Shown: positions 1 through 9,607 of the stretch, one piece after another
How positions within the stretch are numbered: the first letter of the stretch is position 1
Layout of the letters: each line of letters begins with the position of its first letter
Source of the DNA: Nodosilinea sp. WJT8-NPBG4
GTDB taxonomy: Bacteria > Cyanobacteriota > Cyanobacteriia > Phormidesmidales > Phormidesmidaceae
NCBI GenBank assembly: GCA_019359285.1
Contig: JAHHHQ010000041.1
Location: forward strand, 62,001 to 126,000
Direction: 5' to 3'
DNA length: 64,000 nt
Made by a program: the position numbers and the translations under genes
The notes under the pieces: model-generated
Seen by the model: only the letters and a program-made list of their open reading frames with translations
The model's database searches: none
Told to the model about the DNA's origin: nothing

Positions 1-351
1 CTTGAATACACCCTTTCAAGAGGATGGATGACCTAAACACGACAGATCCCTTTGCAAACAGCCTCTCGACTTGACGGAAAATCAGTTTGCCAGCATCAAC
101 GCCAGTGGTTCTGGCTTGCCCAAGACAACCCGCTGGCCTCACTCTATCTTTTCTTAAAAATGTGCTTGATTTAGCAGAAATTCTTGGCGAGCAAAAAGCC
201 CTAACCTTTGTGATATTTCGCAAACTTCTTAAGGCATTGATCCGATTATTTTCTTAAGGGACTAGTCAACACCCCATGGCTCATCGCAGAATAGCTAGGC
301 ACGGTCTATAGCTATGCCTGTCTGAGTTCCTTCCTGTTGCTCGATAAATCA
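1..351. other. Leader and intergenic region upstream of gltB
   Basis: No gene is supported here. The stretch is AT-richer than the following gene and has several short T and A runs around 151-260. I searched it by eye for the NtcA nitrogen-control consensus GTA-N8-TAC and found none. The promoter of gltB should lie here, but no clear -10/-35 pair stands out. Confidence 0.4.
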
Positions 352-3300
352 ATGACCCTATCTCAACCGCCCCAAGCTCAAGGTCTTTACCATCCACAGT
401 ACGAACACGATGCCTGTGGCGTTGGCTTCATCGTCCACATGAAGGGCGCTCAGTCGCACACTATTGTGCAGCAGGGGCTGACAATTCTGGTCAACCTGGC
501 TCACCGGGGCGCGGTGGGAGCCGAGGCCAACACCGGCGACGGGGCGGGCATTTTGCTGCAAATGCCCCACAAGTTTATGACCAAGGTGGCGGCGGCAGAG
601 GGCATTACCCTACCGGGGCCAGGGCACTACGGCGTTGGTTTCTTCTTTGCATCACCCGCCCCGGCAGACCGCGAGCAAGGTCGGCGCGTCTTTGAGCAAA
701 TTGCCGCAGAGGAAGGGCAACAGGTGCTGGGCTGGCGCGATGTGCCCACCGATAACGCCTCCCTGGGTGATACAGCCAAGGCCAGCGAGCCTTTCATGCA
801 GCAGGTGTTTATTCAGCGATCGCCTGATTTGGCCGACGACCAGGCCTTTGAGCGCAAGCTATACATCATTCGCAAGCGCACCCATTCGGCCATTCACCCC
901 ACCGGGATCGACCCCTACTGGTATGCCACCAGCCTGTCCTGCCGCACGGTGGTCTACAAAGGCATGCTGACGCCAGAACAGGTGGGACTGTACTTCCCCG
1001 ACCTGGCCGATGAGGGGATGGAAAGCGCCCTGGCCCTGGTGCACTCGCGCTTTAGCACCAACACCTTCCCCAGTTGGGAGCGGGCGCACCCCTACCGCTA
1101 TGTGGCCCACAACGGCGAAATCAACACCCTGCGCGGCAACATCAACTGGATGTATGCCCGCCAGTCGATGTTTGGATCTGAGCTATTTGGTGGCGATCTC
1201 GATCGCGCCAAGCCGCTGATCAACAAAGAGGGTAGCGACTCCGGCATCTTCGACAACACCCTGGAGCTGATGACGCTGGCTGGGCGATCGCTCCCCCACG
1301 CCATGATGATGATGGTGCCCGAACCCTGGACGGCCCATGAGTCGATGAGCGCCGAGAAAAAAGCCTTTTACGAATACCACGCCTGTCTGATGGAGCCTTG
1401 GGATGGCCCGGCGGCGATCGCCTTTACCGACGGCACCATGATGGGTGCGGTGCTCGATCGCAACGGTCTGCGCCCTTCCCGCTACACGGTGACGAAGGAT
1501 GACCTGGTAATTATGGCTTCGGAAGCTGGGGTGCTACCCATCGAACCCGAGCGGGTTGCCTACAAGGGTCGCCTGGAGCCGGGCCGCATGTTCTTGGTGA
1601 ATATGGAAGAAGGCCGCATTGTCTCCGACGAAGAGATCAAACAGCAAATCGCCGCTGAGCAACCCTACCGGGAATGGCTCGATCAGCATTTGGTGAAACT
1701 GGCAGATCTGCCGGAGGCCACAGACGCAGGGTTGAACGGCAATGGCAAAAACCCCGTAGGGGCGCAGCATGCTGCGCCCCTACCTACCCCTGTGCCCCTA
1801 TCGATCGCCCAAACTGCCTTTGGCTACAGCTTCGAAGAGCTGCGCCTGCTGCTCAAGCCCATGGCCGAGAGCGGCGTAGAAGCCGTCGGTGCCATGGGTA
1901 CCGACACGCCGCTGCCCGTGCTGTCGAATAAGCCCAGGCTGCTGTACGACTATTTCCACCAGCTGTTTGCCCAGGTGACCAACCCGCCCATCGACTCCAT
2001 TCGCGAAGCGATCATTACCTCCGCAGACACCACCATCGGCAGCGAGCGCAATTTGCTCAAGCCCGAGCCCGAGAGCTGTCGGCTGATCAACCTAAAGACG
2101 CCGATCATCACCAATGCGGAGCTGGCCAAGCTGAAGAATGCTGGCAGTATCGGATTTTCTTCGGTGACACTGCCGATCGTATTCACGGCGGCTGAAGGTG
2201 AAGCGGGGCTAGAAGCGGCGCTGAACGGAATCTTTGCAGCGGCAGATGAGGCGATCGCCAACGGCACCAGCCTGATCACTTTGAGCGATCGCACCATTGA
2301 CCCCAACCACGCTCCTATCCCTGCGCTGCTAGCCGTCGCGGGCCTGCACCACCACCTAATTCGCAACGGCAGCCGCACCCGCGTCGGCCTTGTCCTAGAG
2401 TCGGGCGAACCGCGCGAAGTCCACCACTTCGCCACCCTGATCGGCTACGGCTGCGGGGCCATTAACCCCTACCTGGTGTTCGACACCATCGAGGGCATGA
2501 TTGCCGACCAGCTGCTTCCCCCCATGGATTTGGAGAAGGCCTGTCAGAACTTCATCAAGGCGGTCACCAAGGGCGTGATCAAAATCGCCTCCAAGATCGG
2601 CATTTCCACGATCCAGAGCTATCGTGGCGCCCAGATCTTCGAGGCCCTGGGCCTCAACCAAACTGTCATCGATCAGTACTTCACCTGGACAGCTTCGCGC
2701 ATTCAGGGCATCGGGTTAGACATGCTGGCCGAAGAAGCCCTCAAGCGGCATCACCATGCCTTTCCCGATCGCCCCACCGACTATGTCACCCTTGATGTCG
2801 GCGGCGACTACCAGTGGCGCAAAGAAGGCGAAGCCCACTTGCTCAGCCCCGAGGTGATCCACACCCTACAGAAAGCTGTAAGAACTGGGGATTACGGGGC
2901 CTATAAGCGCTACGCCGCCCTGGTCAACGACCAAGACAAGCAGATGTTCCGCCTGCGCGATCTGCTGCAATTCAAGCAGCGAGAACCGATTCCCCTCGAC
3001 GAGGTGGAGCCGGTAGAGGCCATCACCCGCCGGTTTAAGACCGGGGCCATGAGCTACGGGTCGATCTCGAAGGAGGCCCACGAGGCGCTGGCGATCGCCA
3101 TGAACCGCATCGGCGGCAAATCTAACACCGGCGAAGGCGGCGAAGACCCCGATCGCTACACTTGGACCAACGAAAAGGGCGACTCTAAAAACAGCGCCAT
3201 CAAGCAGGTGGCCTCCGGTCGCTTTGGCGTCACCAGCCTCTACCTATCTCAAGCCCAAGAAATTCAGATCAAAATGGCTCAGGGGGCCAAGCCCGGCGAA

Positions 3301-4989
3301 GGCGGGCAACTACCGGGCCGTAAGGTCTATCCCTGGATTGCCAAAGTGCGCCATTCGACCCCCGGCGTGGGCCTGATTTCACCCCCACCCCACCACGACA
3401 TCTACTCCATTGAGGACCTGGCCGAGCTGATCCATGACCTCAAAAACGCCAACCGCGACGCCCGCGTCAACGTCAAGCTAGTGTCTGAGGTGGGCGTCGG
3501 CACCATCGCCGCCGGGGTAGCTAAAGCCCACGCCGATGTGATTTTGATCGCCGGGTTTGACGGTGGCACCGGGGCCTCACCCCAAACCTCCATCAAGCAC
3601 GCTGGCCTCCCCTGGGAGCTGGGGTTAGCGGAAACCCACCAAACCCTGGTGATGAACAACCTGCGCAGTCGGGTCGTAGTCGAAACTGACGGCCAAATGA
3701 AAACTGGCCGCGACGTTGTCGTCGCAGCTCTGCTGGGGGCCGAAGAATTTGGCTTTGCCACCGCGCCCCTGGTCTCCCTGGGCTGCATCATGATGCGGGT
3801 CTGCCACCTGAACACCTGCCCCGTGGGCGTTGCCACTCAAGATCCTGAGCTGCGCAAGCACTTTATGGGCGACCCCGACCACGTGGTCAACTTCATGCAG
3901 TTCATTGCCCAAGATATACGGGAGATTATGGCCGCCCTGGGCTTCCGCACCCTCAACGAGATGGTCGGCCGCACTGATGTGCTGGAGCCGAAGCAGGCGA
4001 TCGCCCATTGGAAGGCCAAGGGTCTCGACCTTTCCCCCATGCTTCATCAGCCGGAGGTGGGGCCAGAGGTGGGTCGCTATTGCCAGATGGCACAGGATCA
4101 TGGCCTGGAGCAATCCCTAGATATGACCACCCTGCTGGGTCTGTGCGAGCCTGCTATTGAGCGCGGCGAAAAGGTCACCGCTACCCTGCCCATTCAAAAC
4201 ATTAACCGAGTGGTGGGCACCATTCTCGGCAACGAAATCACCAAGCGCCACTGGGAAGGATTGCCGGAAGACACCGTTCACCTGCACTTCCAGGGCAGTG
4301 CCGGACAGAGTTTTGGAGCCTTTGTGCCCAAGGGCGTCACCCTAGAGCTGGAAGGCGAAGCCAACGACTACCTGGGTAAAGGCCTCAGCGGCGGCAAACT
4401 GATTGTCTACCCACCCAAGCAGTCGACCTTTGTGCCCGCTGAAAACATCATCACCGGCAACGTCGCCTTCTACGGCGCTACCAGTGGCGAAGCCTACATT
4501 CGTGGCCTGGCGGGTGAGCGCTTCTGCGTGCGCAACTCGGGCGTGACCGCCGTGGTAGAAGGCGTCGGCGACCACGCCTGCGAATATATGACCGGCGGCA
4601 AGGCGATCGTGCTGGGGTTAACTGGGCGCAACTTTGCGGCCGGCATGAGCGGTGGCATCGCCTACGTGCTTGATGAAGCCGGTGATTTTGCCACCCGCTG
4701 TAACACCGAAATGGTGGATTTGGAACAGCTCACCGACCCCGAAGAAATTCGCGATCTGCAAGAGCTGATTCAGCGCCATGTCGATTACACCCAAAGCAAG
4801 CGGGGGCTGAAACTGCTCGAAGACTGGGATAACGCGATCGCTAAGTTTGTGAAGGTGATGCCCCGCGACTACAAGCGGGTGCTGCAACACATCCAAAAAG
4901 CCCTCGCCGACGGGCTCACCGGCGACGATGCCCTGACCGCCGCCTTTGAAGAAAACGCCCGCGACGTCGCCCGCATCGGCGGCAGTTAG
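352..4989 (+). CDS. gltB: Glutamate synthase large subunit (GOGAT alpha)
   Basis: Catalyses ammonia release from glutamine, ammonia channelling, and reductive amination of 2-oxoglutarate to glutamate in the cytoplasm. The reading frame is open from a TTG at 337, but ATG 352 is preferred: it gives a 21-residue propeptide before the nucleophile in DACGVGF (Cys22), the usual class II amidotransferase arrangement. Later come the FMN barrel ([10 protein letters not shown] and [11 protein letters not shown] regions), the 3Fe-4S cysteines in [15 protein letters not shown], and the C-terminal GXGXG-type beta-helix domain. About 1545 residues, normal for the family. The adjacent gltD supports the pyridine-nucleotide type over the ferredoxin type. 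Oddity: residues encoded around 1741-1795 ([15 protein letters not shown]) come from an inserted palindromic repeat lying between the amidase and central domains. Confidence 0.96.
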   Translation: MTLSQPPQAQGLYHPQYEHDACGVGFIVHMKGAQSHTIVQQGLTILVNLAHRGAVGAEANTGDGAGILLQMPHKFMTKVAAAEGITLPGPGHYGVGFFFASPAPADREQGRRVFEQIAAEEGQQVLGWRDVPTDNASLGDTAKASEPFMQQVFIQRSPDLADDQAFERKLYIIRKRTHSAIHPTGIDPYWYATSLSCRTVVYKGMLTPEQVGLYFPDLADEGMESALALVHSRFSTNTFPSWERAHPYRYVAHNGEINTLRGNINWMYARQSMFGSELFGGDLDRAKPLINKEGSDSGIFDNTLELMTLAGRSLPHAMMMMVPEPWTAHESMSAEKKAFYEYHACLMEPWDGPAAIAFTDGTMMGAVLDRNGLRPSRYTVTKDDLVIMASEAGVLPIEPERVAYKGRLEPGRMFLVNMEEGRIVSDEEIKQQIAAEQPYREWLDQHLVKLADLPEATDAGLNGNGKNPVGAQHAAPLPTPVPLSIAQTAFGYSFEELRLLLKPMAESGVEAVGAMGTDTPLPVLSNKPRLLYDYFHQLFAQVTNPPIDSIREAIITSADTTIGSERNLLKPEPESCRLINLKTPIITNAELAKLKNAGSIGFSSVTLPIVFTAAEGEAGLEAALNGIFAAADEAIANGTSLITLSDRTIDPNHAPIPALLAVAGLHHHLIRNGSRTRVGLVLESGEPREVHHFATLIGYGCGAINPYLVFDTIEGMIADQLLPPMDLEKACQNFIKAVTKGVIKIASKIGISTIQSYRGAQIFEALGLNQTVIDQYFTWTASRIQGIGLDMLAEEALKRHHHAFPDRPTDYVTLDVGGDYQWRKEGEAHLLSPEVIHTLQKAVRTGDYGAYKRYAALVNDQDKQMFRLRDLLQFKQREPIPLDEVEPVEAITRRFKTGAMSYGSISKEAHEALAIAMNRIGGKSNTGEGGEDPDRYTWTNEKGDSKNSAIKQVASGRFGVTSLYLSQAQEIQIKMAQGAKPGEGGQLPGRKVYPWIAKVRHSTPGVGLISPPPHHDIYSIEDLAELIHDLKNANRDARVNVKLVSEVGVGTIAAGVAKAHADVILIAGFDGGTGASPQTSIKHAGLPWELGLAETHQTLVMNNLRSRVVVETDGQMKTGRDVVVAALLGAEEFGFATAPLVSLGCIMMRVCHLNTCPVGVATQDPELRKHFMGDPDHVVNFMQFIAQDIREIMAALGFRTLNEMVGRTDVLEPKQAIAHWKAKGLDLSPMLHQPEVGPEVGRYCQMAQDHGLEQSLDMTTLLGLCEPAIERGEKVTATLPIQNINRVVGTILGNEITKRHWEGLPEDTVHLHFQGSAGQSFGAFVPKGVTLELEGEANDYLGKGLSGGKLIVYPPKQSTFVPAENIITGNVAFYGATSGEAYIRGLAGERFCVRNSGVTAVVEGVGDHACEYMTGGKAIVLGLTGRNFAAGMSGGIAYVLDEAGDFATRCNTEMVDLEQLTDPEEIRDLQELIQRHVDYTQSKRGLKLLEDWDNAIAKFVKVMPRDYKRVLQHIQKALADGLTGDDALTAAFEENARDVARIGGS
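1756..1783. repeat. Perfect 28-bp palindrome inside gltB
   Basis: GTAGGGGCGCAGCA at 1756-1769 is followed directly by its exact reverse complement. It is read in frame as VGAQHAAPL plus flanking residues. A near-identical copy (one base changed per arm) is at 12113-12140. Confidence 0.9.
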
Positions 4990-4996
4990 ATCAACA

Positions 4997-5097
4997 GTAG
5001 GGTGCATTCGCGCTAGCAATGCACCTTGCGAGAAACCTTGTATAGCGGTGCATTGCTTCGCGTTGGCGTAGCCTCGCCTTAGCGTTATGCACCCTAC
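4997..5097. repeat. Palindromic repeat element between gltB and gltD
   Basis: The outer arms GTAGGGTGCA (4997-5006) and TGCACCCTAC (5088-5097) are exact reverse complements. An inner pair GGTGCATT/AATGCACC (5001-5008, 5018-5025) makes a second possible hairpin. GTAGGGTGC-bounded repeats are widespread in cyanobacterial intergenic DNA. The element sits between two genes expected to form an operon and could affect message stability between them; that is inference. Confidence 0.75.
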
Positions 5098-5154
5098 AAA
5101 TCTCCTCGATATCTAAAAATCCCAAAGCATCCAAACATCTTCAGGACAACCACC

Positions 5155-6639
5155 ATGGGAAAACCGACTGGCTTTATGGAATACCTGCGGGAAGTGGCGC
5201 AAGAAGTCGCCCCCGCCGATCGCATTCGCAATTGGGACGAGTTTCACCTCCACATGCCGGAGGAAAACCTCCGCACCCAGGGCGCTCGCTGCATGGATTG
5301 CGGCACCCCCTTCTGCCACACTGGCATGACCATCAGCGGCATGGCCAGCGGTTGCCCCGTCAACAACCTGATTCCCGAATGGAACGACCTGGTCTATCGC
5401 GGCCTGTGGGAAGAAGCCCTGGAGCGGCTGCATAAGACCAACAACTTCCCCGAGTTTACCGGGCGCGTTTGCCCCGCCCCCTGCGAGGGTTCCTGTGTGC
5501 TGGGCATCACCAGCCCCCCGGTGACGATCAAAAATATCGAGTATTCCATTGCCGAAAAGGGCTGGGAATCGGGCTGGATTACCCCTACGCCACCGCAGCA
5601 GCGCACGGGCAAAAAAGTCGCGGTGATTGGCTCTGGCCCCGCTGGCCTCGCCGCCGCCGCCCAACTCAACTCGGCGGGCCACTGGGTCACCGTGTACGAA
5701 CGGGCCGATCGCCCCGGCGGCCTGCTGATGTACGGCATCCCCAACATGAAGCTCGATAAGCAGCAGGTGGTGCAGCGCCGGCTAGATGTGCTGGAGGCTG
5801 AGGGTGTGACCTTTGTCTGCAACACTGAAGTCGGCAAAGACATTTCGGCTGAAAACCTGCTCAAAGAGTTCGATTCTGTAGTGCTCTGCACCGGCTCCAC
5901 TAAGCCCCGTGACCTGCCGATCGAAGGGCGCGACCTGAAGGGCATTCACTTTGCGATGGAATTTCTTACCGCCAACACCCGATCGCTGCTGGATGGCTAC
6001 CCTGGCAACGACTACATCTCGGCGGCGGGCAAAGATGTGGTGATCATCGGCGGCGGCGACACGGGCACCGACTGCGTGGGCACCTCTATTCGCCACGGGT
6101 GCAACAGCGTCACCCAGGTGGAAATCATGCCCCAGCCACCGGAGACTCGCTCGGCAGGCAACCCCTGGCCCGAGTGGCCCAAGGTCTACAAGATGGACTA
6201 TGGCCAGGAGGAAGCCGCCGCTATGTTTGGCGACGACCCCCGCGCTTACCTGACCACTGCCACCAAGTTTGAGGGCGATGAGCAGGGCAATGTCAAGGCT
6301 GTCCATACGGTACAGATTCAGTGGGGCAAAGACGAAAATGGGCGGTTTGTGCCTCAGAACGTGCCCGGCACGGAGAAGGTTGTCCCCGCCCATCTAGTGC
6401 TGCTAGCGATGGGCTTCCTTGGCCCTGAGCAGCCGTTGATCGATGCTTTGGGCCTAGAAAAAGATGGCCGCAGCAATGTGAAGGCTGAGCATGAGCAGTA
6501 CACCACCTCAATTCCGGGCGTGTTTGCGGCTGGGGATTGTCGCCGGGGGCAAAGCCTGGTGGTGTGGGCGATTAATGAAGGGCGTGGGGCGGCGCGGGAG
6601 TGCGATCGCTACCTGATGGGCACCACTGAGCTGCCCTAG
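5155..6639 (+). CDS. gltD: Glutamate synthase small subunit (GOGAT beta)
   Basis: Transfers electrons from NAD(P)H through FAD and 4Fe-4S centres to the large subunit. The N-terminal cysteine-rich region shows MDCGTPFCH and, further on, [15 protein letters not shown], the ligands of the Fe-S clusters. An FAD-binding Rossmann motif follows ([12 protein letters not shown]), then a second nucleotide site ([12 protein letters not shown]), and a C-terminal FAD-contact motif ([13 protein letters not shown]). 494 residues is full length. The start at ATG 5155 follows an AGGAC stretch with suitable spacing. It lies 165 bp after gltB in the same direction with a repeat element between, so co-transcription is likely. 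Its last codons are partly duplicated at 8821-8858 beyond an AT-rich island. Confidence 0.96.
   Translation: MGKPTGFMEYLREVAQEVAPADRIRNWDEFHLHMPEENLRTQGARCMDCGTPFCHTGMTISGMASGCPVNNLIPEWNDLVYRGLWEEALERLHKTNNFPEFTGRVCPAPCEGSCVLGITSPPVTIKNIEYSIAEKGWESGWITPTPPQQRTGKKVAVIGSGPAGLAAAAQLNSAGHWVTVYERADRPGGLLMYGIPNMKLDKQQVVQRRLDVLEAEGVTFVCNTEVGKDISAENLLKEFDSVVLCTGSTKPRDLPIEGRDLKGIHFAMEFLTANTRSLLDGYPGNDYISAAGKDVVIIGGGDTGTDCVGTSIRHGCNSVTQVEIMPQPPETRSAGNPWPEWPKVYKMDYGQEEAAAMFGDDPRAYLTTATKFEGDEQGNVKAVHTVQIQWGKDENGRFVPQNVPGTEKVVPAHLVLLAMGFLGPEQPLIDALGLEKDGRSNVKAEHEQYTTSIPGVFAAGDCRRGQSLVVWAINEGRGAARECDRYLMGTTELP
6598..6635 (+). repeat. Left direct repeat (gltD 3' end)
   Basis: This 38-bp segment inside the last codons of gltD ([13 protein letters not shown]) matches 8821-8858 at 32 of 38 positions. 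The two copies lie in the same orientation on either side of the AT-rich two-gene island. Confidence 0.75.
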
Positions 6640-6660
6640 CTCATCTTTAGCTCAAAACAA

Positions 6661-6699
6661 GAGGCCCGTAAGCATGCCTTACGGGTCTCTTATTTTTTT
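6661..6699 (+). terminator. Rho-independent terminator after gltD
   Basis: Arms GAGGCCCGTAAG (6661-6672) and CTTACGGGTCTC (6678-6689) pair with one G-T position around a 5-nt loop, followed by TTATTTTTTT. It lies 22 bp after the gltD stop and should end the gltBD transcript. Confidence 0.9.
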
Positions 6700-7183
6700 G
6701 GCTTGCCTACAATGCAGACGCCGTAACCGCGGAGCGACGGCAGCAAATGACCAACTGCACAGGTAAATAAAGCATTTGGTTAACAGGGATTGCGATGGTA
6801 GTCCTAGGACGCTGATAGAGGCGATCGCAAGTCTGGATAAATGTTTAACCAAGGCTAAATAAACTTTTAGCCATCGGAATATGTGAATAGCCTTCTGTTA
6901 AATAGCCAGTGATACTTTAAAGAGACAACAGGGGCAGTGCTCACTAATCAATTGATATCACTTCGTGTAAAGAGAATATTTTCTTTACAGCAATTTATTA
7001 GCTCAGCTTTACCAGTTCGACAAGGAACTGAGCAAATCACAACCCTAGATAGAACATTTGAACTTCCGAGAAAAACTTTTTAGGTTGTTGCAGTGAAGCG
7101 AAATTTAGGGAAAGCTAGTAGTGCCTACCAGACGATAGGTAGCTATACACAGTTTTTACTTTCAAATCTAAAGCAAATTTACT
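6700..7183. other. AT-rich non-coding start of the island
   Basis: No open frame is supported. Composition drops to AT-rich after about 6760 and remains so through the two following genes. It contains a near-perfect 24-bp dyad (6966-6989) and must hold the promoter of the J-domain/HNH pair. No strong ribosome-binding site precedes ATG 7184. Confidence 0.5.
6966..6989. promoter_or_regulatory. 24-bp dyad, candidate operator
   Basis: TGTAAAGAGAAT (6966-6977) opposes ATTTTCTTTACA (6978-6989); 11 of 12 positions pair. It lies about 195 bp upstream of the J-domain gene, in the island's only long non-coding stretch, so a regulator-binding site or transcript hairpin is plausible. There is no direct proof. 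Confidence 0.4.
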
Positions 7184-7753
7184 ATGCCATCTAACCAACT
7201 TAACTTACTCATTCAAGAAGAGGTTAGTCGCCTCGCCGAGCATCACAAGGTTGACTCCGAAGTACTTCTTGAATTTGCTCAGTTCGTTATTGAAAATTAT
7301 AAGAAGAAAGATAAAGCAGTTAAGAAGCCAACGAAGAAGATCAAGCCCTTGTCAATGGCTGAACTTAAAAAGTCTGTTTACAGCTATTTTGAGGTCAAGA
7401 ATACAACTGAGCTGAAGAAGTCTGGCTCCTTCAAAATGGCCATAGACGGTATGGAGCCGATGAACTTAGGCTTGAAAGATTCTTGGGAAGTTCTATACCG
7501 AAAGTTTATTGGCGTTCTTCCTGGGGAAGAGCAGGAGAAGGGCTACGGCTGCATCAATGGAATTGATATATTTAAATATTTCTCGCCTTGGCAAGTATTT
7601 GACCTAGATCCAAAATCAGCTTCAAAAGAAGATATAAAAAAGGCTTATCACGCTTTAAGTAAAACGTATCATCCAGATGCTCCAGGCACGGGTGACGCCA
7701 AAGTTTTTGACCGTATCAACACCATGTACCAAAGCATTGGTGCGGAGGCTTAG
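7184..7753 (+). CDS. J-domain (DnaJ-like) protein of the island
   Basis: 189 residues. The C-terminal 50 residues form a J domain: WQVFDLDPKSASKEDIKKAY leads into LSKTYHPDAPG, with the HPD motif that stimulates Hsp70 ATPases. The N-terminal 60 residues are charged and Lys-rich (YKKKDKAVKKPTKKIKP). The middle part (KNTTELKKSGSFKMAIDGM and beyond) matches nothing I recognise. It lacks the Gly/Phe and zinc-finger regions of a general DnaJ, so it is a specialised co-chaperone-like protein. It is separated by only 2 bp from the next gene, so the two are co-translated. Its AT-rich composition differs from both flanks, suggesting transfer. Partner and function are unknown. Confidence 0.8.
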   Translation: MPSNQLNLLIQEEVSRLAEHHKVDSEVLLEFAQFVIENYKKKDKAVKKPTKKIKPLSMAELKKSVYSYFEVKNTTELKKSGSFKMAIDGMEPMNLGLKDSWEVLYRKFIGVLPGEEQEKGYGCINGIDIFKYFSPWQVFDLDPKSASKEDIKKAYHALSKTYHPDAPGTGDAKVFDRINTMYQSIGAEA

Positions 7754-7755
7754 AA

Positions 7756-8775
7756 ATGGCAAAAGACACCTCAAACTTCACCATTAGAGACGAAGACTTA
7801 GCAAAGGCTCTAGAAATAACCGTTGAACGGTTAGAGGAAATCATAGGCTTCTTCGAGTCTGATCCTAATGATGAGTGGGAACTACGCGAGAAAGATCACT
7901 ATATTTATATTAATAGGAACTATAGAGAACGCATATTTGCGGAGCATGGAGCATTTGCGATCGCAAAGTATATGGACTCGGTAGCGCCCAAAAGCCTTTG
8001 GGACAGCATCATTGAGTTCATAACTAGACACAAAGAAAAGCTCCGGAACGCATTCGTTCGGCGAAAAATTCATGAGAACTGTAGTTCTTTAACTCTTAGA
8101 AATAATAGGCACTTTCTATCTAAGAAAGATGCAGTCAATATTTTTTGCACGAGCTATGCACGTCTTAACCGAGCGTTTGATGCAATTCAAAGTTCTGGAC
8201 AACCCCTGGAGAAGTTCAAAGACTTTGATGATTTTGATGGCGTTAGATATTATTCTCTGTCTGGCTTTTATCGCTTGGGTAGAGAGTTGGCTCAATCGCT
8301 TACTGTAAGAGATCGCAGAGAATGGTGTAAAGCGCTTGAGGTAGTAGGAGAAAGAGCATTTAAGCTAATTATTAGTGCTGAAGAGTCTCGAAAAAAAGAA
8401 ATAGAAAGGGCAAAGGATGCTGCTAAAGATAGAGACAAAAAGACATGCCAAATTACTCTAAGCAAGAGCAGTAGAACACATAAGTTTAATCTCGCGGCAC
8501 ATCATATTTACTCTGACAAAGAGTATCCAGATCTGGCAGCCTGTGTAGACAATCTCATCACACTCAATGAGGAAATTCATAAAGAATTTCACACCTGGAA
8601 CGGTGGTACTAGAGTCAGCTGCACGGCTGATGACATGATCAACTTTATTATGGAACGATACCCTGACGCTGAAGAGGTGTTGCTAAAGCTTTATAAAGTT
8701 AAGAATGTGTTTGGTCATCACCAACCAATTGCTGCATCAGGATCAGGTCGTAGGTCTTTTCCACCTGCCGCTTAG
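7756..8775 (+). CDS. HNH endonuclease-like protein of the island
   Basis: 339 residues. The C-terminal part carries an HNH-type pattern: AHHI (His249, His250), then DNLITL (Asn266), then IHKEFHTWNGG (His275, His279). This resembles the H-N-H core of phage and homing-type nucleases, whose second half often reads H-x2-FH-x2-YG. The N-terminal 70 residues (RDEDLAKALEITVERLEEII) look like a helical, possibly DNA-binding, region; the rest is unrecognised. A charged helix (about residues 205-230) links it to the nuclease part. It follows the J-domain gene by 2 bp and shares its AT-rich composition. It could be a defence nuclease, a selfish homing-type nuclease or a DNA-processing enzyme; sequence alone does not decide. 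Confidence 0.75.
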   Translation: MAKDTSNFTIRDEDLAKALEITVERLEEIIGFFESDPNDEWELREKDHYIYINRNYRERIFAEHGAFAIAKYMDSVAPKSLWDSIIEFITRHKEKLRNAFVRRKIHENCSSLTLRNNRHFLSKKDAVNIFCTSYARLNRAFDAIQSSGQPLEKFKDFDDFDGVRYYSLSGFYRLGRELAQSLTVRDRREWCKALEVVGERAFKLIISAEESRKKEIERAKDAAKDRDKKTCQITLSKSSRTHKFNLAAHHIYSDKEYPDLAACVDNLITLNEEIHKEFHTWNGGTRVSCTADDMINFIMERYPDAEEVLLKLYKVKNVFGHHQPIAASGSGRRSFPPAA

Positions 8776-8780
8776 TTGGG

Positions 8781-8858
8781 TGGACAATGAATCCACTGTT
8801 TCCCTAGCGGAAGGGTGCAAGAGTGCGATCGCTACTTCACGGACACCACTGAACTGTC
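8781..8858 (+). pseudogene. Degraded second copy of the gltD 3' end
   Basis: 8821-8858 reads ECDRYFTDTTELS against [13 protein letters not shown] of the intact gltD. A weaker match further left (TGG-ACA-ATG-AAT against TGG-GCG-ATT-AAT) suggests the remnant begins near 8781, interrupted by an insertion and a frameshifting deletion. The alignment is by eye. It marks the right boundary of the AT-rich island. Confidence 0.6.
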
Positions 8859-8865
8859 AGTTTTG

Positions 8866-8938
8866 AAACCGGGTTTCGGCTAAGCTTTAATGGCTAAATT
8901 AGCCTTTAGAGTTTAGAGAAAGAAACCCGGTTTTTTTG
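8866..8938 (+). terminator. Terminator with AAACCGGGTTTC arms
   Basis: AAACCGGGTTTC (8866-8877) and its exact reverse complement GAAACCCGGTTT (8922-8933) are followed by further T residues. It ends the island transcript just before rnc. A related element with the same arm core is at 33733-33791. Confidence 0.75.
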
Positions 8939-8953
8939 TCTAGCGAGCCTACA

Positions 8954-9607
8954 ATGCTTCTGCCTCAGTTTCAAAATCCAGCCTTGCTTCGGCAAGCGCT
9001 TACCCACAGCAGCTACGCCAACGAACACCCTAGCGAAGGCCCCGATTACGATCGCCTAGAATTCTTAGGCGACGGCATTCTTGAAGTTGTGGTGCGCGAT
9101 TTGATCTTTGCCCGCTATCCCCACCTGGCCGTGGGGGAAATGTCGCAGCGGTGCGATCGCCTCGTTGATGAGCCTTCCCTCGCAGAGCTAGCAGTGCAGT
9201 TGGGCATTCCCGACCAAATGCGTCTCGGGGCTGGAGCCCAGCACGAGCGCCACAATCCCAGCGTTCAGGCCGACATGTTCGAAGCGGTGATTGGCGCTTA
9301 CCGCTTAGACGCTGGCATTGCCGCCGCCTATAGCTATGTCGAGGCGATCGTTAGCCCCCTCATCGATCGCGCCCTAGACCTTCAGGCCACCGACCCCGTG
9401 ACCCAGCTGCAAGAGTATGTGCAGGCCCACATGGGCGGAACATTGCCAAGCTACTTAGAAAAAGAGCGCCTTGGCCCAGACCACGCTAAAGTATTCATCC
9501 TAGAAGTCTGGGCGGGCGGAACAAGCTATGGCACAGGCCAAGGCCGCAGCATCAAAGAAGCACGTAAAAACGCCGCGATCGCAGCACTGAGGATCTTAAA
9601 GCCATGA
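8954..9607 (+). CDS. rnc: Ribonuclease III
   Basis: Cuts double-stranded RNA during rRNA and mRNA maturation. The catalytic domain has the signature YDRLEFLGDGIL near residue 32 and the second metal-binding patch DMFEAVIGAYRLDAG. The C-terminal part is a double-stranded-RNA-binding domain (VTQLQEYVQAHMGG through SIKEARKNAAIAAL). The frame is open from TTG 8936, but that lies in the preceding terminator, so ATG 8954 is chosen; this gives 217 residues, normal for the family. The stop overlaps the next start as ATGA, indicating translational coupling. Confidence 0.92.
   Translation: MLLPQFQNPALLRQALTHSSYANEHPSEGPDYDRLEFLGDGILEVVVRDLIFARYPHLAVGEMSQRCDRLVDEPSLAELAVQLGIPDQMRLGAGAQHERHNPSVQADMFEAVIGAYRLDAGIAAAYSYVEAIVSPLIDRALDLQATDPVTQLQEYVQAHMGGTLPSYLEKERLGPDHAKVFILEVWAGGTSYGTGQGRSIKEARKNAAIAALRILKP

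Noticed and set aside
1..336. NtcA-binding site upstream of gltB
   Set aside because: No GTA-N8-TAC found by eye in the leader.
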